Positions 12,093 to 23,165 of a stretch of 64,000 nt of DNA are shown in pieces. This stretch comes from Wolfiporia cocos (lineage: Eukaryota > Basidiomycota > Agaricomycetes > Polyporales > Phaeolaceae). Every line of letters begins with the position of its first letter. Position 1 is the stretch's first letter. The stretch lies in NCBI GenBank assembly GCA_029448655.1, contig JACCLO010000005.1, positions 2,542,001 through 2,606,000 on the forward strand, given 5' to 3'. The position numbers and the translations under genes were made by a program. The notes beneath the pieces were generated by a model that saw only the letters and a program-made list of their open reading frames with translations, searched no databases and had not been told where the DNA came from.

Positions 12093-12613
12093 GGCGACCA
12101 GTTCGGGAGGACAAGAACCGTGGAAGAATTGAGCGATTTTATAGCAGTCGTATATATGTCTCAGCAGGCTATAACAGGAAGAGCGATGATCATGAAATAG
12201 GGTTGTGGAAATCGTGTGGCAGAATCAGTCGATGGAGATTGGTCCCTGGAATGCCGTAGACTGCAGCCTGAAGGTAGCTGCCGAGGGGAGTTTTGACAAT
12301 TGTGTCCTTTGGAAGGGGCGAGGCAGGGTAGAATGGGACTCAGCACATTCAATCAGCTGGGCCAGACGAGAACAAGCTGGAGGTATGCAGTGGCTCTTTA
12401 TATGGTCGAGACAGACCCGCGCATTCGAGCTGCAGCTCACACGTGATCGCGGGCGTCTTGCCAACGCGTCTACGGCAATTCGACTTCATCTCTTTCTCTC
12501 TCACCCCGCCCCGGCATGCTCAGGTCCTTCTTGCTCTCCCTTATCAGCCACCCTGTATTGCCGGTTCTTCTCAATACATTCTGGCCCGAAACGTGTTTGC
12601 TCTCAAATAGCCC
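12093..12613. promoter_or_regulatory. Divergent promoter region with CACGTG and ACGCGT
   Basis: This 521-nt gap separates the divergently transcribed F-box-like gene and the small gene at 12614. It contains CACGTGATC at 12440 and ACGCGT at 12464-12469, 145-174 nt before the plus-strand ATG, plus a CT-rich tract near 12485-12545 of the kind often found just upstream of fungal transcription starts. The ORFs inside it carry no recognisable sequence. Confidence 0.35.
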
Positions 12614-13013
12614 ATGACGTCTTCTGGTGCCACTCGGGCCCTCGTCGTCCCCAGCAAAGTTGGCACGTCCAAGGGTTCTCATCAACGTGCTGCTCTGCGT
12701 GATCCGAGGACGACAGCTTCTATTGAATTCTAGCTTATTATGCCCTTCAGCTCTTCAAGCGGGCTCTTCAGGCAGGCTCGAAAGCGCCATATCTCGTGCC
12801 CTAGCCGACAATGCCTACGGTGTCTCACTTCCGCTTCCTGGACACCGGCCATAAGGCGGAGAGTTCGTGTTCCCGACTGATCCTGCCCGTAATGAACGCC
12901 GAGCGCGGGATTTGCACGGTAAGCCGCATCACCGTAAACGGCAGCGCTCAGTGCGAAAGAGTACGTCATTATTACTTCCCGACCACAATTCTGGAATCCT
13001 GATTACACCCTGA
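12614..13013 (+). CDS. Small basic protein, unrecognised
   Basis: The ATG at 12614 opens MTSSGATRALVVPSKVGTSK. A consensus intron (GTGATC...TTCAG, about 52 nt, starting near 12698) joins QRAAL to LQAGSSGRLESAISRAL. A second, very short candidate intron of 36 nt (GTGTCT...CATAAG, about 12819-12854) joins DNAY to GGEFVFPTDPARNERRARD. The frame then runs through a basic segment (GKPHHRKRQRSVRK) to the TGA at 13011. The result is about 100 residues. I do not recognise the family. The basic patch could bind nucleic acid or act in nuclear import, which is inference only. The 36-nt intron is below the usual size, so the model could be wrong; without it the frame stops at 12854. Confidence 0.4.
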
Positions 13014-13725
13014 CTCGCCTATCACGATGGTGCGATGTAGCCCAGGTTTCCCTGTCATTACGACAGGTAATGCACGCATTGATGTGAGAATTCGTATATA
13101 CACGCGGGCTGCTCATATGGCAGAACAGCACCAGGAGAAGACCCCGCACGCTCGTTTGATGCCAACGTGGATGTGGACCAGCCTGGCCCCAAGTCTTGCA
13201 ATTGAAAGTAGCCACACGCATCACGTACTGAATGCTTTGCATCGCATTTCATTCAGCGACAGCCACCCTTGATCGACCAACCCAACTGCCCTGTGTGTGG
13301 GCTCGCCTTCTTTGGTAGAGGGTATTAGTATCACGAGGGGTTCCCGATATCCAGCTTACTTGTAGTCATAAGCTTGATTCACCATTGTCCAGAGACTTGT
13401 CATCCGCAAATAAAGTCATGTCTGATAGTTTGCTGTGGCATATCAGAGAACCGCGCTCAGGCTCTTGCAACCTCTACAGTCATCGTCGGTAGCCATTCAC
13501 GGGCACTATCTGTGAGGAGCAACATGCCAAGAATGCATATGAGTGTGAATACAGAGCTGTTACACTGCCCTCATTCCCACAGCTGTTGAGCTTGAATTGG
13601 AGCTCGAACTCAAACAGGAACGTTTCGACCCATCACGTGATTGGCGGGAGTAGGTAAGGAACTTTTGAATGGAGTGGAACGTGTACGGTGTAGCACTCGC
13701 TTCCGCTGAGGTCGTCGCCCTCAAG
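13014..13725. other. Intergenic stretch with bL19m promoter
   Basis: No supported gene is present. A TCACGTGA palindrome (core 13634-13639) sits 87 nt upstream of the bL19m ATG and is the only promoter-like element I could single out. Short ORFs on both strands have no family content. Confidence 0.45.
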
Positions 13726-14250
13726 ATGCTGCTGAATACATTTCGACGATGTGCAAGAGCACTCTCGACAGCAGCCCAGCCTTACCCGTTCTCGAATGTC
13801 GCGAAAACCCCCCCTCCTCCCCCATCGCCTCCCCCATCGCCTCTGTTGCAAGGAAAAGGCTTGATGCAGCACCTTACAGAAACAATGCCCAGCCCTGACA
13901 AACTCGAGCTCTTGACGACATACTTTGCTAAACGGCATCCGGAGCGAATCTTGCCTGGCTCAGTCTTGACAGTGAAGCTGGGACACGCACCGACGACATT
14001 CTCTGGTGTGCTCATAGCTGTGCGGCGACGAGGACTCGACACGTCCTTCACACTCCGAAACGTGATAAACCGTACCGGTGTGGAGATGCAGTTCTTCGTG
14101 ATGTCTCCACACGTCAAAGAAATAAAGATCCTGCAGCGGGCAGGTGGTGGAGGTGGCAGGTCGGGCAGGCGGATGCGTAGGGGGAAGCTGTTCTATCTCA
14201 GAGACGCGCCGGAGAAGATGACCGCGATTTCCGCGGGTCTGCGCCGGTGA
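13726..14250 (+). CDS. Mitochondrial large ribosomal subunit protein bL19m
   Basis: This 174-residue protein has no visible intron. The start at 13726 gives MLLNTFRRCARALSTAAQ, a classic mitochondrial presequence, so it is preferred over the in-frame ATG at 13669. A Pro-rich linker (about residues 28-40) precedes the bL19 domain. Diagnostic segments are RILPGSVLTVKLGHAPTTFS, GVLIAVRRRGLDTSFTLRN, RTGVEMQFFVMSPHVKEI and RMRRGKLFYLRD, matching the bacterial L19 pattern that ends in the R-x-K-L-Y-Y-L-R signature. It functions in the mitoribosome large subunit, near the subunit interface in homologues. A CACGTG lies 87 nt upstream. Confidence 0.93.
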   Translation: MLLNTFRRCARALSTAAQPYPFSNVAKTPPPPPSPPPSPLLQGKGLMQHLTETMPSPDKLELLTTYFAKRHPERILPGSVLTVKLGHAPTTFSGVLIAVRRRGLDTSFTLRNVINRTGVEMQFFVMSPHVKEIKILQRAGGGGGRSGRRMRRGKLFYLRDAPEKMTAISAGLRR

Positions 14251-15617
14251 GGTTGGAACGTTGGTAGGTGCGTGTCAAGCTTACTGCTGCACACATGCTC
14301 GTCTCACGCGCTGATAGGGAGTAGCATCGTGCTAGCGAGATGCCGTGAGAGAGGCAGACAGTCGGGCAAACCGCGGCCGCACGGAAATCACGCAGATTGG
14401 CAGGGTCACGGAGAGACGGAGAAAATAGATTTGGACAGACTCGTCCACGCTGGATGCACGCTATCTCGCGGTCGTGGCCGATTTGTCACGGCATGGTGCA
14501 GGCGGTAGGCTCAGCAGACGTTTCAGTATCCACATCTCACATCTATCGATGAGGCGTTGCATCACGGCTTGTTTTGCAATCCCGCATGCGGAAAGACCCC
14601 AAGGTTTCGGGTCCCCACGGATGAGGACGGCTGTTGAGCAGGATGAGGGTGCGTGTGTATTCTGGGGACGCGGAAAGGGCGAAGAGCTGCAGATGACCGC
14701 GCATTGCCGGCTCGACTGACAGTGCAGAGCGTCAACTGACAGGCAAGGTCAGGCGTGGTAACGTAAGAAACGGTCGCAAGACCTTAGACGGCCGTCCAGT
14801 GGCCTTCTCGTCGTTTGATCGATGAAAGGGGCACGACCCAACAAGGCAAGAAAACAAGGTTTAGCGCTGTCGTGTATTCAATTTGCGCTAGAACAAGAGC
14901 TTCGCACGCACGAGGGACGGAATGCTGGGACTCGTTGCCGTTCGCAGCAATCTGATACGCAAGCTTGCAGCCGGAGATTGCTGCGAAACGCCTTGGGGTC
15001 GCCTCCGAAGAACTGAATGGAGAATCTGAACGCGCCGCAACACCTTCTGTTCACGCGATTGTATTATGAGGGCGTGCAACGAGGCGGTCAACTGGCAATG
15101 GTTCCTCCGCTAGTGACTCGCATGCGCATCTCCGGGCCTGTAGATTGAGAGTGGAAGCCAAATAGGGTGTCGGAGCAGATGGCGAAATGAGCAGCACCGC
15201 CCCGAGCGAGCCGGGCTGCTTCGAGTGCATTCGCGCTCGCCCACAACCCATGGTGGCCGGTGCACGCGCAGTAATATGCTGCATCTGTCACCGGACATAT
15301 AGTCGTCCGAACATGGCCGTGCAGTGCCACAATGAGGTGCGGGGGTGCTGCGGACAAGCTTGGAGACCGCCCCGAACGCAGTATTGTAGGAGTTAGAAGC
15401 CAAGAAGGCGGCCATAGCGAAGAGCAGGACGTTGAGGGTTCCGAGGCCCGGTGTAGGACCAGAGACCTCGCGACGCGAGAGAGGGAGACGCGTAACGCTG
15501 CGTGACCCGTGTGTGACGGCTCGTGACTCAGCCATTCTCAGGCACGGCTCGCTTTCACCCGCTGCGTCCGATCTGTGAGATCTCATCTCTTTCCCTCCGC
15601 CTTCATATACTCCTCCC
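14251..15617. other. Intergenic stretch without a supported gene
   Basis: Several overlapping ORFs on both strands (for example minus-strand ORFs between 15736 and 15088) look codon-like but show no family motif and no agreed splice chain. An ACGCGT at 15488-15493 lies about 125 nt before the transcription factor start, within its probable promoter. Confidence 0.45.
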
Positions 15618-18600
15618 ATGGCCGAAGGTCTCCAGTCTCCCGACACCTCAGACAACCCACCCATGGTCACCCACACCCACCAGTCCAAGAAGAAGCGTGT
15701 CGACGACCCGCAGGTCGCCGCCGACATCGGTCTCAAGCCCGTTCAATTGCAGAGAAGACGAGTATGGCGAGCATGTGAATCTTGCAGGTGCGTTCTCATC
15801 ACTCGATAACCCCGCAATTTTTCCTGATCCACGTCCGCGGTTGTTTTCGCTCAATCCAGGCGCAAGAAGATCAAGTGCGACGGCAATGAGCCAACCTGCT
15901 CGCAATGTATCGCATCCAAGTCGCAATGCACCTGGCTGCAGACGAAGGATAGGGCGGCGTTAAGCAGGCAGTAAGCACCGCCTATGACAACATCGTCATT
16001 CTCAAACATTTCCTAACAATGTGCGTCAGCTACGTCCAGGAGCTCGAAGCCCGTCTGCTTCATATGGAAGCCCTGTTCAAACAAGTTACCCCGATCCTCG
16101 AGCAGGTCGGAGCGACTAGCCCCGAGCTCTCTGGCATTGCTCCTTCGCATCCGGGCGAGCCCGGCGCCAACGTCCTCCAGACGGTCTTGCCTCAGATCAG
16201 GGAAATCTCTCGGTCAAGCAGTGCTTCGGGCACCTCTGGATCTGACTCCAGCACCCCGATAAAAGTCGAGGACGATGTATCCGAGACGTTCGGTCAATTG
16301 GCGCTCGACGAGCGAGGCCATATGCACTGGATCGGTGGCTCATCCACCATGTCTCTTATCCAGTCGTTCCGGGCTTTGACAACATTACCGATGCACCGTG
16401 TGTCTCCCGCTGAAGAGGATCCCGCCGCGCCAGGGCCGAGCGTAAACAAGCTGTACTTTCCCGCATCTGTCTTTTTCGGGAAAGTACGTGCCTTGCCAAG
16501 TCCTGAGGAGGTGGAGTATCCCGATCGCGACCTTGCAGACAAGCTGGTGAGTGGGACGTGCTACGGTCGGCGCCTTGTAACTGATTCAGGTTCAGGTTGA
16601 AGCATACTTTGCGAAATTCCACTTCTTGATGCCGATTCTCGACAAACCCGCGTTCATGCGAAATTATACCTATCTAATGGACCACACAACCGATGCAGCT
16701 CTTGCCAGACGGAAAACGGCGTTCATTGGCCTTGTGTGCGCAGTTTTTGCTGTGGCCACCAGGTTTGTCAGCGACCCTCGGCTCACAAAGGCCGACGACT
16801 TGGATGACGCAGGAATGGGCATGGTATATTATGAACGGTAAAGACATATCTTGTCGCTCCCTATAGTCACGCTGACATCTGCGCATATAGAGCACTTATC
16901 CTATTTTATATCAGTCATGCATCGTCACAGCTGGAACACGTACAAGCATTCCTATTAATGTCATCCTTCCTCAGTTCTGTCAACTGCTTACCACAAGCTT
17001 GGCTGCTTGTCGGACAAGCGGTACGAATCGCACAAGATATTGGTCTCCATGTGCGTTGTACCTTCTCATGTGTTCTCTCACATGACTGAAGCCTATTTTG
17101 CAGCGCTCACCTCGCCGTCTCCTGATTTCTAATATTGAGAAGGAGACGCGCAGGAAAGTATGGTGGGGTGTATACACCCTTGATCGTATGCTGGCACTCG
17201 CGCTTGGTCGCCCGCTTGCAGTAGTGGATACAGATTGCGACGTGGAACTTCCGGTTGAGGTCGACGACGAGTATCTGCCAGACTACTTCGCGGGTGCTCC
17301 CGTGCCTCAGCAGACGCCGTCTCTGATGAAGGGCTTCATCGAGCTTATCTCCCTCTATCGGATAGGGGGTCACGTTCTCCGGCAGGTATATGCGCTCGAC
17401 AAATGTCGCGATATCCTGGAGCCGGAGAAACGCGCCGAACTACAGCTTGCGGTTGATTCACTTGACAAGGCGATCACGAAGTGGTGCGACGACCTTCCGC
17501 CGGCGTTCAAGTCGTGTCCTATGACCGAGAAGCAGGTGACGATGGCCGCCGTACTCTGCAGCCACTACTACTCCATCCTCATCACGCTTCATCGCAACTT
17601 CCTTCCTATCAAGTACGACCAGCCTGTCGCGCCGAGCTCAACTGCGAAGGCCGTCCACACTGCACGTTCATGCATCAGACTCGCACCGTCGATCAAGAAT
17701 GTGGTGCCTCCCTCCCACCACCTGGCGTTCTTCGTCCAGAACCTGTTCAGCTCAGCCGTGATCGTCCTCCTCTTCGCTATGCACACCCCTGATACCGCTA
17801 TTTCCCAAGTGGCTATGGAGGAGGCGACGAGTTGCCTTTCTATTCTCGAGTCCTGGGAAGGCCACTGGCCGGGAGCCCGCAAGTGCAAGGAGTTGCTGGA
17901 GGACCTCACCGCGACTGCGCGCGAAGCAATCAGAAGCGCCGCGAACGGACGGATGAACGGGTCAGCCCGTGCACCCGCCAGGTCGTCTTCTGTGTCTTCG
18001 TCGATTCCAGAAGGCCGCGTGTCCTCGGCCGTGCCTATGCATGTTGGCGAGAGGTTAATCAAAGCGAAACCGCACCGAAACCGATCGAGGGACCCTCGAT
18101 TGCCTGCCCACCAGGCAATCTCTGGCTCTCATTTCCGTCCTGATTGTGAGTGGAGTTCATCTGACTGCACACAAGGCTTTTCAATAACCTTCTTGACAGC
18201 CCTCCGCGCAAGATCGACGTCCCGCAAGCGCCCACACGATGAGGACCTCTATCAGGATGGCAATCAGGGCTTCGGACTGCTGTCGAGTTCCTATCCTGGG
18301 CGTTCCAGCATGCCCAGCATCAGCGCCCATAGTTCACCCGCGTCCGCTAACAGCCAGCCTTCCCCAGCTGGCGGACCCGTGCTCGACTTTCCCAGCGAAG
18401 CTAGCCCGCGTATGGTGCCCGCGTCTCCCTTTGGTTCTATGAACGTTCCCCAATCGCCGGCTCTATCGATACCATCCTCCCGCTTCGAATACGATTTCCT
18501 GCCGCAGAGTCCGACCGAACGATGGGGCACGCAGGATGGTCAGCAGAATGAGCTCAAGTTGTTCTCATCCGGCTCGCAGCAGCAACCCCAGCCGTATTCT

Positions 18601-18918
18601 CCCACATCGTTCATCCCGACACAGTCCAATGGCATCGACTCGTCCTATATGGGCTACGATGGGCTTGGGACCGACCCCAGCTTATTTGGCATGCAGAGCT
18701 CTTCTCCGCCTTCCTCGAATGCATTCGCCTTATCCGGGCTGCCCTTTCGTGGCCTCGACTTCATTCGCAACTACAATCCCGCGGGTTTCCCCATAGGTGG
18801 TGATCAGGAATGGCAAAACTTCGATCCAGGCGCTTTCGGATATGACCCTGAGATACCCTTCACTCTCGGAGATCCCGCAATTCAGTTGGACGGGCAGCGT
18901 TGGCAACAAGGACAATAG
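15618..18918 (+). CDS. Zn(II)2Cys6 transcription factor with fungal-specific regulatory domain
   Basis: Exons at 15618-15787, 15860-15970, 16030-16546, 16596-16838, 16891-17053, 17102-18147 and 18200-18918 give roughly 990 residues. The DNA-binding cluster RACESCRRKKIKCDGNEPTC plus SQCIASKSQC carries six cysteines in C-x2-C-x6-C-x5+-C-x2-C-x6-C spacing. It is followed by a linker and dimerisation helix (YVQELEARLLHMEALFKQV). The middle region carries the Fungal_trans domain: HFLMPILDKPAFMRNY, LLVGQAVRIAQDIGLH, KVWWGVYTLDRMLALALGRP. The C-terminus is Ser/Pro/Gln-rich and probably activating. The cluster is split by an intron right after CESCR. The class includes regulators of carbon use and secondary metabolism, but the target is not readable from sequence. 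It neighbours an acyl-CoA dehydrogenase in the same direction. Confidence 0.93.
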
Positions 18919-19331
18919 TGGCCACGGATCCTTGACTTGTTATGCGCGCTATGATTTTAATGCCTGTGGATACTGCTATGCCTGCCTTCGCAATCTACAA
19001 CACCATGTACTAACTCTGTATCACTAGCGCTGTCGCGACGATCCGTATTATTATAGCCCGGGCTCCAATAGTTCTTTAGTTGTACCGTTGTAGTCACGTC
19101 CACTCACGCTCCATTACGACGCCTACTCCCGAATATTATCTCCCGTGTAAACCGGGACACACGGCATTCAGTGCATGCGGAAGCATCTGAAATCACCGGG
19201 CATACAGCCCAGTGTGGGGGCGGAGGCTCGCTCGGCAGTCAACTGATCAACGTCCTGCATGTACCGTGATTCATTTTAGAAGACGCCCCTCAATATGCGG
19301 GACTCCTTCTTTGACTCTGCACTGTCGAGCC
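18919..19331. other. Short intergenic stretch
   Basis: This 413-nt gap must hold the 3' UTR of the Zn2Cys6 factor and the promoter of the acyl-CoA dehydrogenase gene. I see no further gene and no CACGTG or ACGCGT motif. Confidence 0.5.
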
Positions 19332-21364
19332 ATGGCGTCCCACCCTGTCGCTGAATTGACTTCGCCCTCGGCATGGGCCATGGTGCGCGTTGTGACAGCG
19401 TCTGAAACGCTAAATGAACTTAATGTGCCTAGGTTGAGGACAAGTTCTCACCATATGCGAAGGAAACACTCGCGAAGCTTATCACCTTCGTGCACGTAAG
19501 CTCCTCGTCCCCTACTTCAATTACGTGCGGATTAACAGCTTTGCGACGGCAGGAGGAAGTTCTGCCGGCAGCAAAGGTCGCGCACGCTCAGCTGCCCTCC
19601 GATCCGGACGCAAGATGGAAGACTGTGATCCCCATTGTTGCGGACCTCAAGGCGAAAGCTCGCCAGCTCGGCTTGTGGAACTTGTTTCTGAGCAAGGTGC
19701 ACTACCCAGAGTTCGGCGTGCCTCTGACGAACCTTGAGGTGCGGACGTGTTCAATCCGACACTCATGAGAGGCTGATAGTCCGCAGTATGCTCTCATGGC
19801 TGAGGTGCTCGGGCGTGGAGGTCAGATGGCGTCTGAGGCCGTGAACTGCTCCGCTCCTGACACCGGAAACATGGGTACGTGTGTATTTTGGGGTACCGCC
19901 GCCTTTCCTTACCTGCGCAGAGGTGCTTGCGAGATACGGATCACCTGAGCAGCAGAAGAAATGGCTGTTGCCTCTCTTGAACGGCGAGACGCGCTCTGCG
20001 TTCTCTATGACTGAGCGGTTCGGTGAGTTCGGTGCGCATACGTACGCGACGGTGAAGTTTGATCTCGGACTTAGTCGCTTCATCTGATGCTACAAACATC
20101 CGCACCACGATTCGCCAGGAAGGGGATGAGATCGTAATCAACGGGCACAAATGGTGCGTGACAATATACCCCGCATCCTAGAAGTGGCATCATTGTTGGC
20201 ATGTTGGCCTCAAGGTATATCAGCGGTGCGGGGGACCCGCGGTGTGCCTTGCATCTCGTCTTGGGCAAGAGCGATCCCGATAATGCGGACCGGTATCACC
20301 AGCAAAGCATCGTTATTGTGCCCGCAAACGCCCCTGGAGTGAAAGTCATCCGCCCCATGCAGGTGCTCGGTTATGACGATGCTCCCGAGGGTCACTGCGA
20401 GATTATCTACGAAAACGTCCGGGTGCCTCTCAGCAACCTCGTGTTGGGTTGGGGAAGGGGCTTTGAGGTATGCCGGTATACCTTCCGTGGTCGTGTGGCT
20501 CATCGTGTGGCTCGTCGTGCGGTCAGATCATCCAGGGACGTCTGGGGTACGTGTTCACCACGCACATTCAACACGGATGCTGACGTAGGAAGTTAGACCT
20601 GGCCGCATTCATCATTGTATGCGGTCTATCGGCGCAGCGCAGTATGCCCTGGATTTGATGGTTGAGCGAGTGACAAATCCGGCCAAGAAGACGTTCGGAA
20701 AGTTTCTACACGAACATGGTATGTCTTTAATTCGTTGCTTTGTGGAGCATCGGCAAATACTCCGAGCAGGGACTGTCGTTGCAGAGATTGCGCATTCTCG
20801 CGCGGAAATCGAGTCGGCTAGACTTCTTGTCCTCAGCGCTGCTTTACAGGTAAGATAGGTGCTGTGTTCTCAGAGAACGACGATCCTTAGTCGCTGTAGA
20901 TTGACAAAGCTAAAGCGAAAGGCGCATTGAAAGAAATTGGCATTGCGAAGGTGGGGCTCATGTTTTTGAAAATGCTCGAGATGCTAATATCCCTCAGTTC
21001 GTGGTGCCTTCCATGGCTTTGCGAGTGGTCGATCGTGCAATCCAAGCATATGGTGCGGAAGGCCTCAGCCAGGACACGCCACTTGCTGCGCTCTGGGCAA
21101 ATCTGAGAACGTTGCGCATCGCTGATGTACGTTGTCACGTCTGAGATGCCATTGACAGATACTGAAGCTATACGTACAGGGCCCTGATGCCGTAGGTGCA
21201 CAATGATCCAGTTCCGGTTCTCCACTGACATCGTATAGGTTCATATCCAACAAATTGGACAGCGAGAGCTCAGGCGAGCACCTGAGCTCGCCAAACGAAC
21301 GGCAGATATAAGAAAGAGGGAAAAGGTCTTGTTGGAGAAACACGGTCTCAAAGCTTCTCTTTGA
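19332..21364 (+). CDS. Acyl-CoA dehydrogenase (ACAD10/11-like)
   Basis: About ten short introns separate exons that together encode a complete acyl-CoA dehydrogenase of about 430 residues, an FAD enzyme that introduces the alpha-beta double bond in fatty acyl-CoA. Visible segments are [77 protein letters not shown] (flavin/substrate region), [36 protein letters not shown] and [20 protein letters not shown]. The last two are strongly ACAD10/11-like. The ATG at 19332 gives [20 protein letters not shown] after the first intron. No N-terminal kinase-like domain is fused, unlike animal ACAD10/11. The C-terminus ends KASL, so no clear PTS1 is present. Confidence 0.9.
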
Positions 21365-21431
21365 GATCTTTCCATGTTCTTTGTTCATATCGTCGTCTTT
21401 CGAATGAAAATAATATTTCCTAAAAAGGAAA

Positions 21432-21534
21432 GGGCCTGGCCGGGAATTGAACCCGGGGCCTCCTCCAATCGGATTATGTAAGCAAAGCTACATAATAACC
21501 CTAAGAAGGAATCATACTACTAGACCACCAGGCC
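21432..21534 (-). tRNA. tRNA-Pro (anticodon AGG) with 31-nt intron
   Basis: The minus strand folds as a full tRNA. The 7-bp acceptor GGCCTGG/CCAGGCC leaves discriminator C at 21432. The D arm is proline-like, and the anticodon stem CCTTC/GGAGG closes a TTAGG-G loop. The TPsiC arm is CCGGG-TTCAATT-CCCGG. The anticodon AGG is at 21502-21500. A 31-nt intron follows the base 3' of the anticodon and has its own 8-bp hairpin (ATTATGTA/TACATAAT). Without it the tRNA is 72 nt, the normal length for tRNA-Pro. Confidence 0.95.
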
Positions 21535-22532
21535 TTGAGGGAGGTTATGCTTGTACAATATAATATAGGCGGTGGAAGAGGAGACGCGCGATAATAGGAC
21601 AAGGAGGGGATAAACCCCAGTGAAAACCAGCATCACGCTGTACGGTTGGCAGTCCCAGCCTCGCGATGGGCATCGTTTTCACGGGGTTCGTCCGTCGGCG
21701 GCATCATCTACTGGGGACCGGCAACCCTACGCCAACGGAATCTCCCGGATGTCCTGTGGCTGAGAGAGTTAGCGCGCACCAATGTGCTTATCTCATCATT
21801 ATGATTTTGATAGCATCAACGCTGCTGACCCTCTAGCGCCTGTTCCGACATGGTTTTTTCTGTAGAGAGTGATTTTCATGTATTGATTATGGTGAGATAA
21901 TATGAAGGCTTTAACCATCTGAAGAAATTCTCCGGAACACATTTCCTCAAAAGGTTCTTGTTCTTGTTCTATGGTGATACAAAGTGTTTACGATGCAACT
22001 GTAACTTGTTAGGACAACGTGCAGATCATGCGAACAGACGCGTCGCATTCAACGTGTGTGCCAGTCATACACCTGAAAAATCTGAGACCTCTGCTACGTG
22101 CTGTTTATACGGTCTGTAAATATTGCATGTATTTCACTCGGCAATGCCACTCCCTTGACGGACCGTGAACATGTTGGAAGTCGACGCGCTCGGCGCGCGA
22201 TGGTGCTCGGAGTCAATAGGCGGAAATGGCGGGCGCGGCGGGAGTCGGGGGCTGATAATCGGGGCGGTACGGGCAGATGAGTCACCGTTAGTATAAAATG
22301 GGACGGATTGTACGTACCTACGCCGTGCGTTTGTGCGTTTGTAACCCATCCAGACGAAGTCCCTGGAGTCCGAAAGGGAGCGCGTAGCCTCACGAGCGGG
22401 CGCCTTCTGACAGCGGCATGTCACGGCATGTCAACGCCACTTAGCGTCTAATGCACGTATTTGGCAGTGACAGGAGCTTAATTTAATCATTTTGATCCAC
22501 CCGGTCATGCTCAACGGCCTCTTCTCTTCCAG
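21535..22532. other. Intergenic stretch without a supported gene
   Basis: No ORF has recognisable content. It lies between the tRNA and a transporter remnant and may include the lost 5' half of that transporter, but I could not align any of it to MFS helices. Confidence 0.4.
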
Positions 22533-23165
22533 GAAGGCTTCGCGTGTGGCGTGCGCGCCGCCACGTTCATGACGCTTGGCCTGTTCGTCATCGACAATTT
22601 CCTGCTCACGACGCGTCGTACATCATCGCCAACATCGACGTCTTCCTCGGCCTCTGGGGCGTCTTCCTCCCGTGTACGCGCCCCCTATATTCTGCATGCG
22701 TGTGCCCGCCGCGCTGACGCGCGCCCCGCCAGACTTCTACCTGCAGCTGTTTGTCAATGAGCACAGGCTCTCGAGCACGCTCGCGTTCTTAACCGTACAT
22801 GCGTCCTCTCCTCTCGTCCGCCTGGGCCGCGTCGACCGGTCTTTAAATACAGATCGCGATCCTCAGCGCGGCCTCAATCCTTGGGCGCACGATCCTGAAC
22901 GGGATTGCGGACCGCATCGGCGCGTTCAACACGCTCACGCCCCGACGGCTGCGATCATCGGCGGGCTCGTCTTCGTCATGTTCGCCGTGGCAAACAGCAA
23001 GAACGCGGTCATCGTCTTCGCCATCTTCTACGGCGCATTCAGCGGCGCGTGTGAGTCGCCCTCGTTCGTCGTCTGCTCCGCGCGTAGCTCACCGCCCGGC
23101 AGTTATTTCCCTCTTCCCGACGATGCTCGCGTCGATGTCGCGCGGCCCCGCCGAGATGGGGTGCG
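22533..23165 (+). pseudogene. Remnant of a monocarboxylate-type MFS transporter (MCH-like)
   Basis: Segments spread over three frames match the central part of fungal MCH/monocarboxylate transporters. They are ATFMTLGLFVIDNFLLTTR (TM6-like), YIIANIDVFLGLWGVFLP (TM7-like), FYLQLFVNEH, IAILSAASILGRTILNGIAD, RIGAFNTLTP, AAIIGGLVFVMFAVANSKNA and IVFAIFYGAFSGA, then YFSLFPTMLASMSRGPAEMG. Introns with GT-AG ends could join some of them. However, the TM6-TM7 loop appears deleted, no TM1-TM5 half is visible upstream, and the last three or so helices after PAEMG are not found. I read it as a truncated, non-functional copy. A divergent gene with unseen distant exons is less likely. Confidence 0.65.

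Noticed and set aside
15051..15736. Overlapping minus-strand ORFs before the Zn2Cys6 gene
   Set aside because: Codon-like texture only; joining them needs arbitrary splices and gives no family.
21535..22100. Possible snRNA or snoRNA downstream of the tRNA
   Set aside because: Box-like words (TGATTTTGAT, CTGA) occur, but no consistent fold or known snRNA core was found.
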